Below, in pieces: positions 10,965 to 18,554 of a stretch of 64,000 bases of DNA; position 1 is the first letter of the stretch, and each line of letters starts with the position of its first letter. Source of the stretch: Parafannyhessea sp902761955 (GTDB lineage: Bacteria > Actinomycetota > Coriobacteriia > Coriobacteriales > Atopobiaceae); NCBI GenBank assembly GCA_902761955.1, contig CACWMM010000011.1, positions 1-64,000 of the forward strand. The letters are read 5' to 3'. Position numbers and translations under genes: made by a program. The notes beneath the pieces were generated by a model, which did no database searches, was not told where the DNA came from, and saw nothing but the letters and a program-made list of their open reading frames with translations.

Positions 10965-11279
10965 CGTAGGCTCCTTCCAGCACACAATTTGGCTACATTA
11001 TGACTCAAACGACCTGCCCCGACATCGTGAAAAAAGCTAAAACCCTACATCACATTCAACAATAGGCCAGAAACGTCGCGTTTTCGCCAATATCTCGCAA
11101 ACAGCTGCCATGAATCGGAGAAGGGCATGTACACGGACTAGTGGTCAACTCGGCAGACGCCGCCCACATGTTGCGGCACGCGCCGTGCCCCTCTGGTGGC
11201 CTTCCCACGCCCTTCTCGCCCACGTTCTTGACGATTGAGCCGGCCGCGCGCGCCCACTTCGTGCTACTATCGACTACGC
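10965..11279. other. 315-base intergenic region between fruK and tRNA-Arg
   Basis: No gene is seen. A possible fruK minus-strand -10 (CATAAT, about 11000) sits about 30 bases upstream of the start. CTTCTCGCC at 11212-11220 is a copy of the intergenic word. The last 60 bases presumably carry the tRNA-Arg promoter (TACTAT at 11265-11270). Confidence 0.4.
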
Positions 11280-11356
11280 GCTCCCTTAGCTCAGCTGGAT
11301 AGAGCATCGGTCTTCTAAACCGCAGGTCAGGCGTTCGAATCGCCTAGGGAGCACCA
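11280..11356 (+). tRNA. tRNA-Arg (anticodon TCT)
   Basis: Acceptor GCTCCCT pairs with AGGGAGC, followed by ACCA. The anticodon arm is TCGGT-CTTCTAA-ACCGC, giving TCT. A strong terminator follows at 11367-11403. Confidence 0.95.
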
Positions 11357-11366
11357 GAATGCGACG

Positions 11367-11403
11367 GCAGGCCGGCGCCATGTGGCGCCCGACCTGCTTT
11401 TTT
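11367..11403 (+). terminator. terminator after tRNA-Arg
   Basis: GCAGGCCGGCGCC pairs with GGCGCCCGACCTGC around ATGT, followed by seven T bases. Confidence 0.9.
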
Positions 11404-11479
11404 GTTGCCGCCGTACCGGCACCTGCAGACAAACTGCAGACAAGTCGGTCGCCAGCCGCGCCGCGAGGTGCGACGCGCG

Positions 11480-12142
11480 CTACGCCAGGCCGCGCTCCAC
11501 GGCGGCAAGCGCCCCTATGATCGTCTTTCCGTCCTGTATGAGGCCGGCGCGCGCTGCCGCGACCACGTCCCTCACGGGGAGCCACACCACATCCACGAAC
11601 TCGCCGCTGTCCGGCCGCGCCGTCCCGGCGGAGAGCCCGTGCGCCAGAAAGACGCTCGTGGCCTCGTTCGTAAACCCGATCGAGCCGGCCGCCCGCGCGA
11701 CGAACTCGAGCCTTTGCGCCACGAGGCCCGTCTCCTCCGCAAGCTCGCGCGCGGCGCAGTGCGCGGGGTCCTCCCCCGCGTCCAGCTTGCCGGCGGGAAT
11801 CTCCAGGCTCATGCGGCCCATGGCCACGCGGTACTGCCGCACCAGGCACATCCTGCCGTCGCGCACGGCGCACACCCCCGCGCCCCCGTTGTGCCACACG
11901 ACCTCGCGGTACCCCGTCGTTCCGTCGGGAAGCGCAACGTCGAGCGTCCGCACGCGGAAGATCTTCCCGTCCCACACGCGCGTCTCGCCCACGACGCGCT
12001 CCACCAGGCGCGCGTCGTCGCGCAGGAGCTCGCGGATGCGCTCGAGACCGTCCGGCGACCCTGCCGCCGCGCCGCCGCAGGCGCCATCCGCGCCGCCGCG
12101 GGCATCTTGCGGCCGGCCGCCCTCGTTCTTCTCGCCGTCCAT
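11480..12142 (-). CDS. Nudix hydrolase, ADP-ribose pyrophosphatase type
   Basis: Enzymes of this type cleave ADP-ribose or related nucleoside diphosphate compounds. The Nudix box is complete: GKLDAGEDP followed by ARELAEETGL, preceded by the family motif SLEIPAGKL. The central part (VWHNGGAGVCAV, VRQYRVAMGR) matches NudF/ADPRase proteins. The 220-residue length includes an N-terminal extension of about 35 glycine/alanine-rich residues that is probably disordered. ATG 12142 has GGGAGGAG upstream. Convergent with the tRNA-Arg terminator. Substrate is inferred from the family only. Confidence 0.85.
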   Translation of the reverse strand: MDGEKNEGGRPQDARGGADGACGGAAAGSPDGLERIRELLRDDARLVERVVGETRVWDGKIFRVRTLDVALPDGTTGYREVVWHNGGAGVCAVRDGRMCLVRQYRVAMGRMSLEIPAGKLDAGEDPAHCAARELAEETGLVAQRLEFVARAAGSIGFTNEATSVFLAHGLSAGTARPDSGEFVDVVWLPVRDVVAAARAGLIQDGKTIIGALAAVERGLA

Positions 12143-12308
12143 TCAGGCTCCTCCCTCGTCGCAACGCCACTGGCCGTCGCTCAATGGTATCGCCTGAGGG
12201 GCGCGCCGACGTGGGTTTATTTGGTAGATGCACCGCCGACGGAATCGTGGATGCCGTTTGCGGATACGATGCCAACGCATCATTTACAGATTTGATTGGA
12301 AGTGCATA

Positions 12309-13934
12309 TTGGCAGACCGCCATCACCACAAGAAGGACCGCGCAGGCGCGGCCGCCGCTCGCGCGTCGCAGGAGGCGCCCGCGGGCGAGAAGACCCTGGC
12401 CTTTGATCAGCTTGGCCTGAGCCGGGAGGTGCTGGACGCCGTGGCCGAGATTGGCCACACGCAGCCTACCCCCGTGCAGGCGCAGGCCATCCCCCTCGTG
12501 CTTGCGGGCAAGGACGTGCTGGCCGCGGCGCAGACCGGCACCGGCAAGACGGAGGCGTTCCTGCTTCCCACGCTCAGCCGCCTGGGGCACGCCGGCGCGG
12601 GCGAGGGGCCGCTCATGCTGGTCATCACGCCCACGCGCGAGCTTGCCCAGCAGATAGACGACGTAGCGGGCACCATCTGCGCACACACGGGGCACCGCAC
12701 CGTGACGCTGGTGGGCGGCGTCGCATACGAGCCCCAGTACCAGGCGCTGGCGCGCGGCTGCGACGTGCTGGTAGCGACGCCGGGCCGCCTGCAGGACCTT
12801 CTGGACTCCGGCCACGCGAGCATCGACCAGGTGGGCGTGCTCGTGCTGGACGAGGCGGACCGCATGCTGGACATGGGCTTTCTGCCGGCCGTGAAGAAGA
12901 TCGTTGCCCGCACGCCGTCCGAGCGGCAGACCTTGCTCTTCTCGGCCACGCTGGACGACGACGCCATCGCAATCACGCGCTCGCTGGTGCGCGACCCTGC
13001 CCACGTGAAGATCGCTCGCAAGGGTACGCCGGCGCAGACGATCGAGCAGTTTGTGCTGGGCGTCTCGCCAGAGGCGAAGAACGCCGTGCTCGCGGAGGTG
13101 CTGCGCCGCGAGGGCGCCGAGCGCGTCATCGTGTTCACGCGCGGCAAGCACCGCGCGGACGCCATCTGCCGCAAGCTGCGCAAGGCGGGCTTTGCGTGCG
13201 CGCCCATCCACGGCAACCGCACGCAGCGCCAGCGCGAGAACGCGCTGCGGAGCTTCCGCGAGGGCGCGGTCGACGTGCTGGTGGCGACGGACGTCCTTGC
13301 GCGCGGCATCGACATCCCGGACGTGCGCTACGTGGTGAACTTCGACGTGCCCGGCGACGCGGAGGACTACATCCACCGCATTGGCCGCACCGGGCGCGCC
13401 GGCGAGTCCGGCTGGGCGCTGACCTTCGTGACGGAGGACGACTACCTGGAGCTTCGCGACGCGGAGGCGCTCATGGGAAAGGTCGTGCCCGACTACCCGC
13501 GCGCCGAGGGCATCGACCTGGGCGCGGAGCCGCTGCGGCTTGACCCGGCGCGCGACCCGCGCCAGAAGCTCCCCGGCAAGAAGGCCCGCAAGAAGATGGC
13601 CGAGGAGCGCGCCGCCCGCCGCGAGGCGCGACGCGCTGCCGGCGAGCAGGCGGCCGAGTCGCTCGGCGCGCAGGTCAAGGCCGCGAAGCCGAAGGGCACC
13701 AGGTCCAAGGGCGCCAGGCACGCGAAGGGCGACGCCGCCGCACAGCCGAGGGCCGCGAAGGCGAAGGGCACGGCGCTGAAGGCCGCGAAGGCCGCGCGCA
13801 CGCCCTGGAAGCCGAGGCGCCGGAACGCCCCGCGCGACGAGGCGATGCCCTATGGCTCCAGCGACAAGCCAAAGCGCTCTGCCGCGAAGAAGCTGAGCCG
13901 CCATCCCGGCGACCGCAGCGGCAGGCGCGGCTAG
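12309..13934 (+). CDS. DEAD-box RNA helicase
   Basis: ATP-dependent RNA unwinding protein of the RhlE/CsdA kind, probably in ribosome assembly or RNA turnover. All motifs are visible in order: Q motif (FDQLGL and TPVQAQAIP), AAAQTGTGKT, PTRELAQQ, VLVLDEADRMLDMGF, SATL, VIVFTRGKHRAD, VATDVLARGIDIPDV and YIHRIGRTGRAG. The last 140 residues form a lysine/arginine/alanine-rich tail, likely an RNA-binding disordered region. I chose the TTG at 12309 (GGAAG seven bases upstream) over an upstream in-frame ATG at 12228, whose added residues look like translated non-coding sequence. 541 residues. Confidence 0.93.
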   Translation: MADRHHHKKDRAGAAAARASQEAPAGEKTLAFDQLGLSREVLDAVAEIGHTQPTPVQAQAIPLVLAGKDVLAAAQTGTGKTEAFLLPTLSRLGHAGAGEGPLMLVITPTRELAQQIDDVAGTICAHTGHRTVTLVGGVAYEPQYQALARGCDVLVATPGRLQDLLDSGHASIDQVGVLVLDEADRMLDMGFLPAVKKIVARTPSERQTLLFSATLDDDAIAITRSLVRDPAHVKIARKGTPAQTIEQFVLGVSPEAKNAVLAEVLRREGAERVIVFTRGKHRADAICRKLRKAGFACAPIHGNRTQRQRENALRSFREGAVDVLVATDVLARGIDIPDVRYVVNFDVPGDAEDYIHRIGRTGRAGESGWALTFVTEDDYLELRDAEALMGKVVPDYPRAEGIDLGAEPLRLDPARDPRQKLPGKKARKKMAEERAARREARRAAGEQAAESLGAQVKAAKPKGTRSKGARHAKGDAAAQPRAAKAKGTALKAAKAARTPWKPRRRNAPRDEAMPYGSSDKPKRSAAKKLSRHPGDRSGRRG

Positions 13935-13960
13935 CGCGCGGCCGATAGCGCCAGGGGCCG

Positions 13961-14245
13961 CCCACTATCTGACAGGAGCGCGACCTGTCAGATAGTTGGA
14001 ATCCTGCGGACCTCACTACCTGACAGTTGTTCGATCTGTCAGGTAGTGAGGGACATACGGCCTCGGTTGCCTCGAAATCAACCCACTAACTGACAGAAGT
14101 GTGACCTGTCAGTTAGTGGGGGCAGAAGGCTCACCACTATCTGACAGAAGCGTGACCTGTCAGTTAGTGATGCGCAAAGGGGCCCTGGAGCCCGAAAAGC
14201 CCGCCACTTTCCGACAGAAGCGCGACCTGTCAGAAAGTGGTGGGC
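13961..14245. repeat. array of five palindromic repeats
   Basis: Five hairpin-forming units lie between the convergent ends of the helicase gene and queD: 13961-13999, 14011-14051, 14082-14120, 14134-14170 and 14199-14245. Each has arms of 14-19 bases built around CTGACAG and CTGTCAG and a nine-base loop, usually close to AAGCGYGAC. Arm examples are CCTCACTACCTGACAG (unit 2, perfect 16 bp) and CCCACTAACTGACAG (unit 3, perfect 15 bp). The three bases outside the CTGACAG core differ between units (ATC, ACC, AAC, TTC on the left arm) and in four of five units the other arm changes to match. This is not a CRISPR array. No T tails follow, so classic terminators are unlikely. Family and role are unknown to me. 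Confidence 0.9.
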
Positions 14246-14310
14246 TTGTGCCATCGGAAACGCGCGTAGTCGCGGCCTCGCCCGCGCGAGCGGACCGGCC
14301 GGACCCGCGG

Positions 14311-14736
14311 CTACTCGTCCACCAGGTACGTGGCGCAGTTCAGCGGCGTCTCGTAGCAGTCCACCTGGCTCACGGGCAGCCCGCGGCCAACGAGGACCTC
14401 CGCGAAGTTGCGCGCGAGGTTCTCCGCCGTGGTGCGAAACGGCAGCATCTTGAGGGTGAAGCCCTCACGCTGCAGGCACGCGACGGTCTCCGGCGCCAGC
14501 GAGCCCTCCTCCACCAGGAACATGTGGTCGAAGCGCGCAACCTCCTCGCGCACGATGCGCTTGAACTCGCCAAAGTCCAGCACCATGTCGCGCCCGGTCC
14601 CGTCAGTGCCAAGCGAGGCCTGCCTGATGTAGACCACCACGCGCCAGCGATGGCCGTGGAGGTTCTCGCATTTGCCGTGGTAGTCCGTCAGAAAGTGGGC
14701 GCCGTCGAAGCTTGCCTCGGTCTTCAGCTGGTACAC
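14311..14736 (-). CDS. queD: 6-carboxytetrahydropterin synthase (queuosine pathway)
   Basis: Converts dihydroneopterin triphosphate made by FolE to 6-carboxytetrahydropterin, the first dedicated step to preQ0 and queuosine. The zinc-binding histidines are visible in FDGAHFL and NLHGHRW, with the catalytic cysteine in KCENLHGH. The GTG at 14736 has GGAGG six bases upstream and gives 141 residues, normal for the family; it begins right after the folC stop (TAGC-GTG). Last gene of the folate operon, which provides its substrate. tgt, the end of the pathway, lies at 61564-62721. Confidence 0.9.
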   Translation of the reverse strand: MYQLKTEASFDGAHFLTDYHGKCENLHGHRWRVVVYIRQASLGTDGTGRDMVLDFGEFKRIVREEVARFDHMFLVEEGSLAPETVACLQREGFTLKMLPFRTTAENLARNFAEVLVGRGLPVSQVDCYETPLNCATYLVDE

Positions 14737-14737
14737 G

Positions 14738-16276
14738 CTAGTTCCTCCCGTCGTCCGCGACATTGTCGGATTCGTCCGCGGCATCGTCAAATATCTGCAC
14801 CCTGGGGTGGTGGTCCGGCGCGACGTGAGGCCGCACGGGGCCGGCCGCGTTCTGAACGCCCGGCCTGAGCAGCGCCGCGACCTCGCCGGCCGTGGTGATC
14901 GACCCGCATGCGACGTACGACGTGCCCGTCAGGGCGTCCGTCGCCTCGCGCACGGACGAGAAGACCGCGTCCGGCCGCTTGCCGCACTCCTCGAAGACGC
15001 GGGCAAGGTCCTGGGCCGAAAGCGCGCGGTCCGAGGCGGTCTGCGTCACGTACACGCGCGGGAACTCCGGCGCGAGCAGGCCCACGATGCCCTTGACGTC
15101 CTTGTCCGCGAGCACGGCGCACAAAAGCGCCGGGCGCGTGGCCACGTTGGCATCCACGCCGCGCACGGCCGTGAGGAACGTCTGGACGCTCTGCGGGTTG
15201 TGGCACGCGTCGATGAGCACGGGCGGGTCCGGCACCACCAGGTCGAAGCGGCCGGGCGTCGGACACGTCACGAGGGACTGGAACAGCGCGTCGCCATCGA
15301 GCGGGCGCCCGAGGAACTGTTGCGCCAACGTGACGGCACACGCGAGGTTCGCGGCCTGGTACGCGGGCTTCAGCACGGAGAGCTCGCGGTATTCGCGGCC
15401 GCCCGCGCCCGGCGTCCGGACGTCCACCATAAGCGGCGCGCCTATGCGGTCCGGACGCCGCGTTATGCGATACGTTGCATGCGGCAGCCCCTCGTGCGCG
15501 CGCGGGGTGCCGGGATGCATCTCGCCCGCGGCGTCCGAGGGGTCGGCCGGCCTCAAGAGCACGGGCGTGACGCCCTGCCCCGCGCAGCGGGCGAGAAACA
15601 CGTCCTCCACGCTGTCCGGCGTCGCCGTGCCAACACCCAGCACGCAGGTGCGCCCCCGCTTGATGATCGCGGCCTTCTCGCCCGCGATCTTCTCGAGCGT
15701 GTCGCCCAGGATGCGCATGTGATCGAGCCCGATGCCCGTGATGGCGACGGAGCGTATGTTGTGCGCGGCGCTCGTGGCGTCCCAGCGGCCGCCCATGCCG
15801 CACTCCAGCACGCACGCGTCCACGCCGGCCTCCGCGAAGACCACCATGGCCGCTACGGTCAGCACGTCGAACTCCGTAATGTCGTACGGGCGCTCGCCGG
15901 CGGCCTCGCGGCGCGCGTTCACGCGCTCGCCGGCGCAGACGGCGGCCGCGACGCCACGCGCGAACTGCGCCTCGCTCACGGGATGGCCCGCCACCTCCAT
16001 GCGCTCCGTCATGCTCACGAGCTCCGGGGAGGTGTAAAGGGCGACGCGAAGCCCCTCTCCCCCAAGGACCGCCGCCGTGAAGCGCGCCGTCGAGGTCTTG
16101 CCGTTCGTGCCGGCTATCTGCACGCTCTGGAAGCACTCGTCGGGGTTGCCCAGCTCGGCGAGCATGTCCTCCACGCTCTCGAGCATGGGCTGGATGCCAA
16201 AGCGCTTCGTGGCGGCAAGGCGCGCCATCGCGTCCGCGTAGCTTATGGAAGGTATCTGGAAGGGAACCTGGTACAT
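14738..16276 (-). CDS. folC: folylpolyglutamate/dihydrofolate synthase
   Basis: An ATP-dependent ligase of the Mur type that adds glutamate to folates (and to dihydropteroate in many bacteria). Key motifs: the P-loop IAGTNGKTST, the YTSPELVSMTERM substrate loop, ECGMGGRWDATSAA, a GLDHMRILGDTLEKIAGEKA segment and IDACHNPQS. At 512 residues it is longer than the usual 420-450, owing to insertions around residues 215-290 and a C-terminal tail after ALLRPG. ATG 16276. It lies 43 bases after folE and just before queD. Confidence 0.92.
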   Translation of the reverse strand: MYQVPFQIPSISYADAMARLAATKRFGIQPMLESVEDMLAELGNPDECFQSVQIAGTNGKTSTARFTAAVLGGEGLRVALYTSPELVSMTERMEVAGHPVSEAQFARGVAAAVCAGERVNARREAAGERPYDITEFDVLTVAAMVVFAEAGVDACVLECGMGGRWDATSAAHNIRSVAITGIGLDHMRILGDTLEKIAGEKAAIIKRGRTCVLGVGTATPDSVEDVFLARCAGQGVTPVLLRPADPSDAAGEMHPGTPRAHEGLPHATYRITRRPDRIGAPLMVDVRTPGAGGREYRELSVLKPAYQAANLACAVTLAQQFLGRPLDGDALFQSLVTCPTPGRFDLVVPDPPVLIDACHNPQSVQTFLTAVRGVDANVATRPALLCAVLADKDVKGIVGLLAPEFPRVYVTQTASDRALSAQDLARVFEECGKRPDAVFSSVREATDALTGTSYVACGSITTAGEVAALLRPGVQNAAGPVRPHVAPDHHPRVQIFDDAADESDNVADDGRN

Positions 16277-16319
16277 GGTGGAATGTGCTCCTTCTTGCGC
16301 GCCGGCGCCGGCTGCGGGG

Positions 16320-16973
16320 CTAGCCCCTCAGCAGCCTGAGCGCCTCCTCGCGCGTCTTGCTGTCTGCCTTGAACACGCCGCGCACGGCGCTCGTGACGGT
16401 GGACGAGCCCGCGGCGCGCACGCCGCGCATGGTCATGCACGTGTGCTCCGCCTGCATGACCACCATGACGCCCAGCGGGTCGAGCTCGCGCATGAGCGCG
16501 TCCGCCACCTGCGCGGTCAGGCGCTCCTGCACCTGCAGGCGGTGCCCGTAGCCCACGACGCAGCGCGCGATCTTGGAAAGCCCGGTGATCCGCCCCTTGC
16601 GCGGGATGTAGCACACGCTCGCCGTCCCCTCGAACGGCAGGATGTGGTGCTCGCACATGGACGAGAACGGGATGTCGCGCACGACTACCATCTCTTGGTT
16701 CTGGTCCTCCTGGAACTGCCGGCGCAGGTGGGCGGCGGGGTCCTCCTGCATGCCGCCAAACAGCTCCTCCGCGGCGCGCGCCACGCGCTCCGGCGTGCCC
16801 CTCAGGCCCTCGCGGTCCGGGTCCTCGCCGATCGCGAGCAAGAACTCGCGCACGGCGGCCTCCGCCCGCGGCTTGTCTATGGGCGCAAATCCCTGGTCGT
16901 TCAGCGGGCGGCCGTAGCGGTCCTTCTCGCCCGTAGGCTCCGCCGCCCTAAACGAGCTCGTCTGTGGCACCAT
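16320..16973 (-). CDS. folE: GTP cyclohydrolase I
   Basis: Opens GTP to dihydroneopterin triphosphate, the first step of folate and here also of queuosine synthesis. The zinc ligands are in SMCEHHILPF and in HTCMTMRGV. Also conserved are TPERVARAAEELF, GLSKIARCV and RLTAQVADAL. The 217-residue length is typical. The ATG follows directly on the folD stop (TAGATG), showing translational coupling. The N-terminus contains TGEKD, encoded by a copy of the GGCGAGAAG word. Confidence 0.96.
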   Translation of the reverse strand: MVPQTSSFRAAEPTGEKDRYGRPLNDQGFAPIDKPRAEAAVREFLLAIGEDPDREGLRGTPERVARAAEELFGGMQEDPAAHLRRQFQEDQNQEMVVVRDIPFSSMCEHHILPFEGTASVCYIPRKGRITGLSKIARCVVGYGHRLQVQERLTAQVADALMRELDPLGVMVVMQAEHTCMTMRGVRAAGSSTVTSAVRGVFKADSKTREEALRLLRG

Positions 16974-17828
16974 CTATCCAACCGTCCTTTCCGCGGCCTC
17001 CACCACGTGCTTTGCGAGGCAGGCCGTCGTGACCGATCCCACGCCGCCGGGCACGGGCGTGATCGCGCCCACGATGGGCTCGACCGCGTCGAAGTCCACG
17101 TCGCCCACGAGGCGCCGCGCGTCCTCGTCCCAGTTGATGCCCACGTCCACCACGACCTGCCCCGGCCGCGCGCACCGGGCGCCAAACGTGCCCGCGTGGC
17201 CGGCCGCCACGACCACGACGTCCGCGGCCGCGCACTTTGCCGCAAGGTCGCGCGTGTGCGTGTGGCACATGGTCACGGTGGCGTTTGCCGCCTGCAGCAG
17301 CATCGACACGGGCCGCCCTATCACGAGCGAGCGCCCCACGACCACGACGTCCGCGCCGTCGAGCGCAACGCCGTGGTGGCGCAGCAGCTGCAGCACGGCC
17401 TCCGCGGTGCACGGCGGAAAGCCGACGGGCTCGCCCGCAAACACGCCCGCGAGCGACCCCGCCGTGACGCCGTCCACGTCCTTAGCCACGTCGAGCGCCG
17501 CGCATGCCACACGCTCGTCCAGCGAGGCCGGCAGCGGACGGAACATGAGGCAGCCGTGCACGGCCGGGTCCGCGTTCACGTCGCGGATGGCGCGCTCCAG
17601 CTCCGCCTGCGCGCAGTCCGCCGGCAGCGCGACGCGCCGGACGGCGATCCCCACCTTCTCGCAGCGCTTCAGCGCGGCGCGCTCGTACGAGAGGTCGTCC
17701 GGGCGCTCCCCCACGCGCAGTATCGCGAGCCCGGGCGTGACGCCGCGGGCGAGAAGTGCCGCCACGCGCACCCCAAGCTCCTCCGTGAGCGCACGGGCGA
17801 CGGGCGCCCCCTTCAGCAGCTCCGCCAA
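16974..17828 (-). CDS. folD: methylenetetrahydrofolate dehydrogenase, FolD family, cyclohydrolase residues replaced
   Basis: FolD oxidises methylene-THF to methenyl-THF and usually also hydrolyses it to formyl-THF. The dehydrogenase fold is intact: FPPCTAEAV, VVVGRSLVIGRPV, ATVTMCHTHT, VVDVGIN and AITPVPGGVGSVTTA. The classic active-site lysine four residues after the conserved tyrosine (Lys54 in E. coli) is alanine here (SYERAALKRC, Tyr48, Ala52). The glutamine of GILVQLPLP is replaced in GCLMFRPLP (Phe96). Loss of these residues should remove cyclohydrolase activity; the neighbouring FchA can supply it. The TTG at 17828 has AAGGGGA upstream and starts two bases after the fchA stop. 284 residues. 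Confidence 0.9.
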   Translation of the reverse strand: MAELLKGAPVARALTEELGVRVAALLARGVTPGLAILRVGERPDDLSYERAALKRCEKVGIAVRRVALPADCAQAELERAIRDVNADPAVHGCLMFRPLPASLDERVACAALDVAKDVDGVTAGSLAGVFAGEPVGFPPCTAEAVLQLLRHHGVALDGADVVVVGRSLVIGRPVSMLLQAANATVTMCHTHTRDLAAKCAAADVVVVAAGHAGTFGARCARPGQVVVDVGINWDEDARRLVGDVDFDAVEPIVGAITPVPGGVGSVTTACLAKHVVEAAERTVG

Positions 17829-17830
17829 GA

Positions 17831-18475
17831 CTATCCCCTTCCCCTCACGCGGTCCGTCACGGAGCGCGCGAGCGCCTCGGCCCGGGGCACGTACGCCGCG
17901 AGCATGCCGTCGCAGCGGTCCTCCAGCTCCCTCGCGCACGCACGGTCCCCCAACGCGGCCGCGTTCACGAACACGTTCAGGCTCGCGGCCTCCAGCGCGG
18001 CGCGGGCAAGGTGCGCGCCCGTCCCGACGTCGGCCACGAGCAGGGCAGAGCCCTTCTCGCCCATCTCCTCCAGAAGCTCGATGGCGCGGCACGCCTGCCC
18101 CATCATCGCAAGCGGCGCCTCGCACGCGAGCCGCGTCGCGTCCTGTATGGCCTGCGGGCGCGCGGGGTCGTCCTTCGGCAGCGCGTACGCGCGCGACAGC
18201 GGCAGAAAGCCGCGGGCGTCCTCGTCCACGAGCTCAAGCAGGCGCCGGCGCACCTCGCCCGCCAGCTCCACCATGCGCCGGACGTCTACCTCGACGGCGG
18301 CGTAGCGGCGCTTGCCCAGCGTGAACTGGCCGGCCATGGAGCACAGCGCGGCGGCCAGCGCGCCCGCGTACGCCGCGGCGCCACCGCCCCCGGGCACGGG
18401 GCTCCTTCCGGCGAGCTCCTCCGCAAAGCGGGCGCAGCTCTTGTCCACGAGCCTCTCTTCGGGCCTCTCTTGCAC
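17831..18475 (-). CDS. fchA: cyclodeaminase/cyclohydrolase family protein (FchA-like)
   Basis: Proteins of this FTCD_C fold are methenyl-THF cyclohydrolases or formiminotetrahydrofolate cyclodeaminases. Family signs: RSPVPGGGGAAAYAGALAAAL near the N-terminus, DEDARGFLPL, a CEAPLAMMGQACRAIEL helix and ALLVADVGTGAHLARAALEAASLNV. Position between fhs and folD, and a FolD without cyclohydrolase residues, favour methenyl-THF cyclohydrolase. The GTG at 18475 has GGGAG upstream at a workable distance; GTG 18484 and GTG 18514 are alternatives, the last lying within an intercistronic hairpin. About 214 residues. Confidence 0.85.
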   Translation of the reverse strand: MQERPEERLVDKSCARFAEELAGRSPVPGGGGAAAYAGALAAALCSMAGQFTLGKRRYAAVEVDVRRMVELAGEVRRRLLELVDEDARGFLPLSRAYALPKDDPARPQAIQDATRLACEAPLAMMGQACRAIELLEEMGEKGSALLVADVGTGAHLARAALEAASLNVFVNAAALGDRACARELEDRCDGMLAAYVPRAEALARSVTDRVRGRG

Positions 18476-18491
18476 GATATGCACACTCCCA

Positions 18492-18520
18492 TGAGGGGGC
18501 GCCCCTTCGGGCACCCCGCA
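18492..18520 (-). other. intercistronic hairpin between fhs and fchA
   Basis: On the minus strand GGGGTGCCC pairs with GGGCGCCCC around a short GAAG loop. There is no T run, so it is more likely to protect or process the operon mRNA than to terminate it. Confidence 0.5.
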
Positions 18521-18554
18521 GGTCAGGTTGGTTGTACGGACGAGAAGGACGCGG

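Noticed and set aside
12228..12308. Extended N-terminus of the DEAD-box helicase
   Set aside because: The residues are arginine/cysteine-rich and unlike the family; the TTG at 12309 has a ribosome site.
13961..14245. CRISPR array
   Set aside because: The units are themselves palindromes with variable arms, spacing is irregular, the separating sequences are short and unequal, and there are no cas genes.
16974..18125. Longer FolD reading frame starting upstream at 18125
   Set aside because: The extra 99 residues run antiphase through fchA and have no similarity; TTG 17828 has a good ribosome site.
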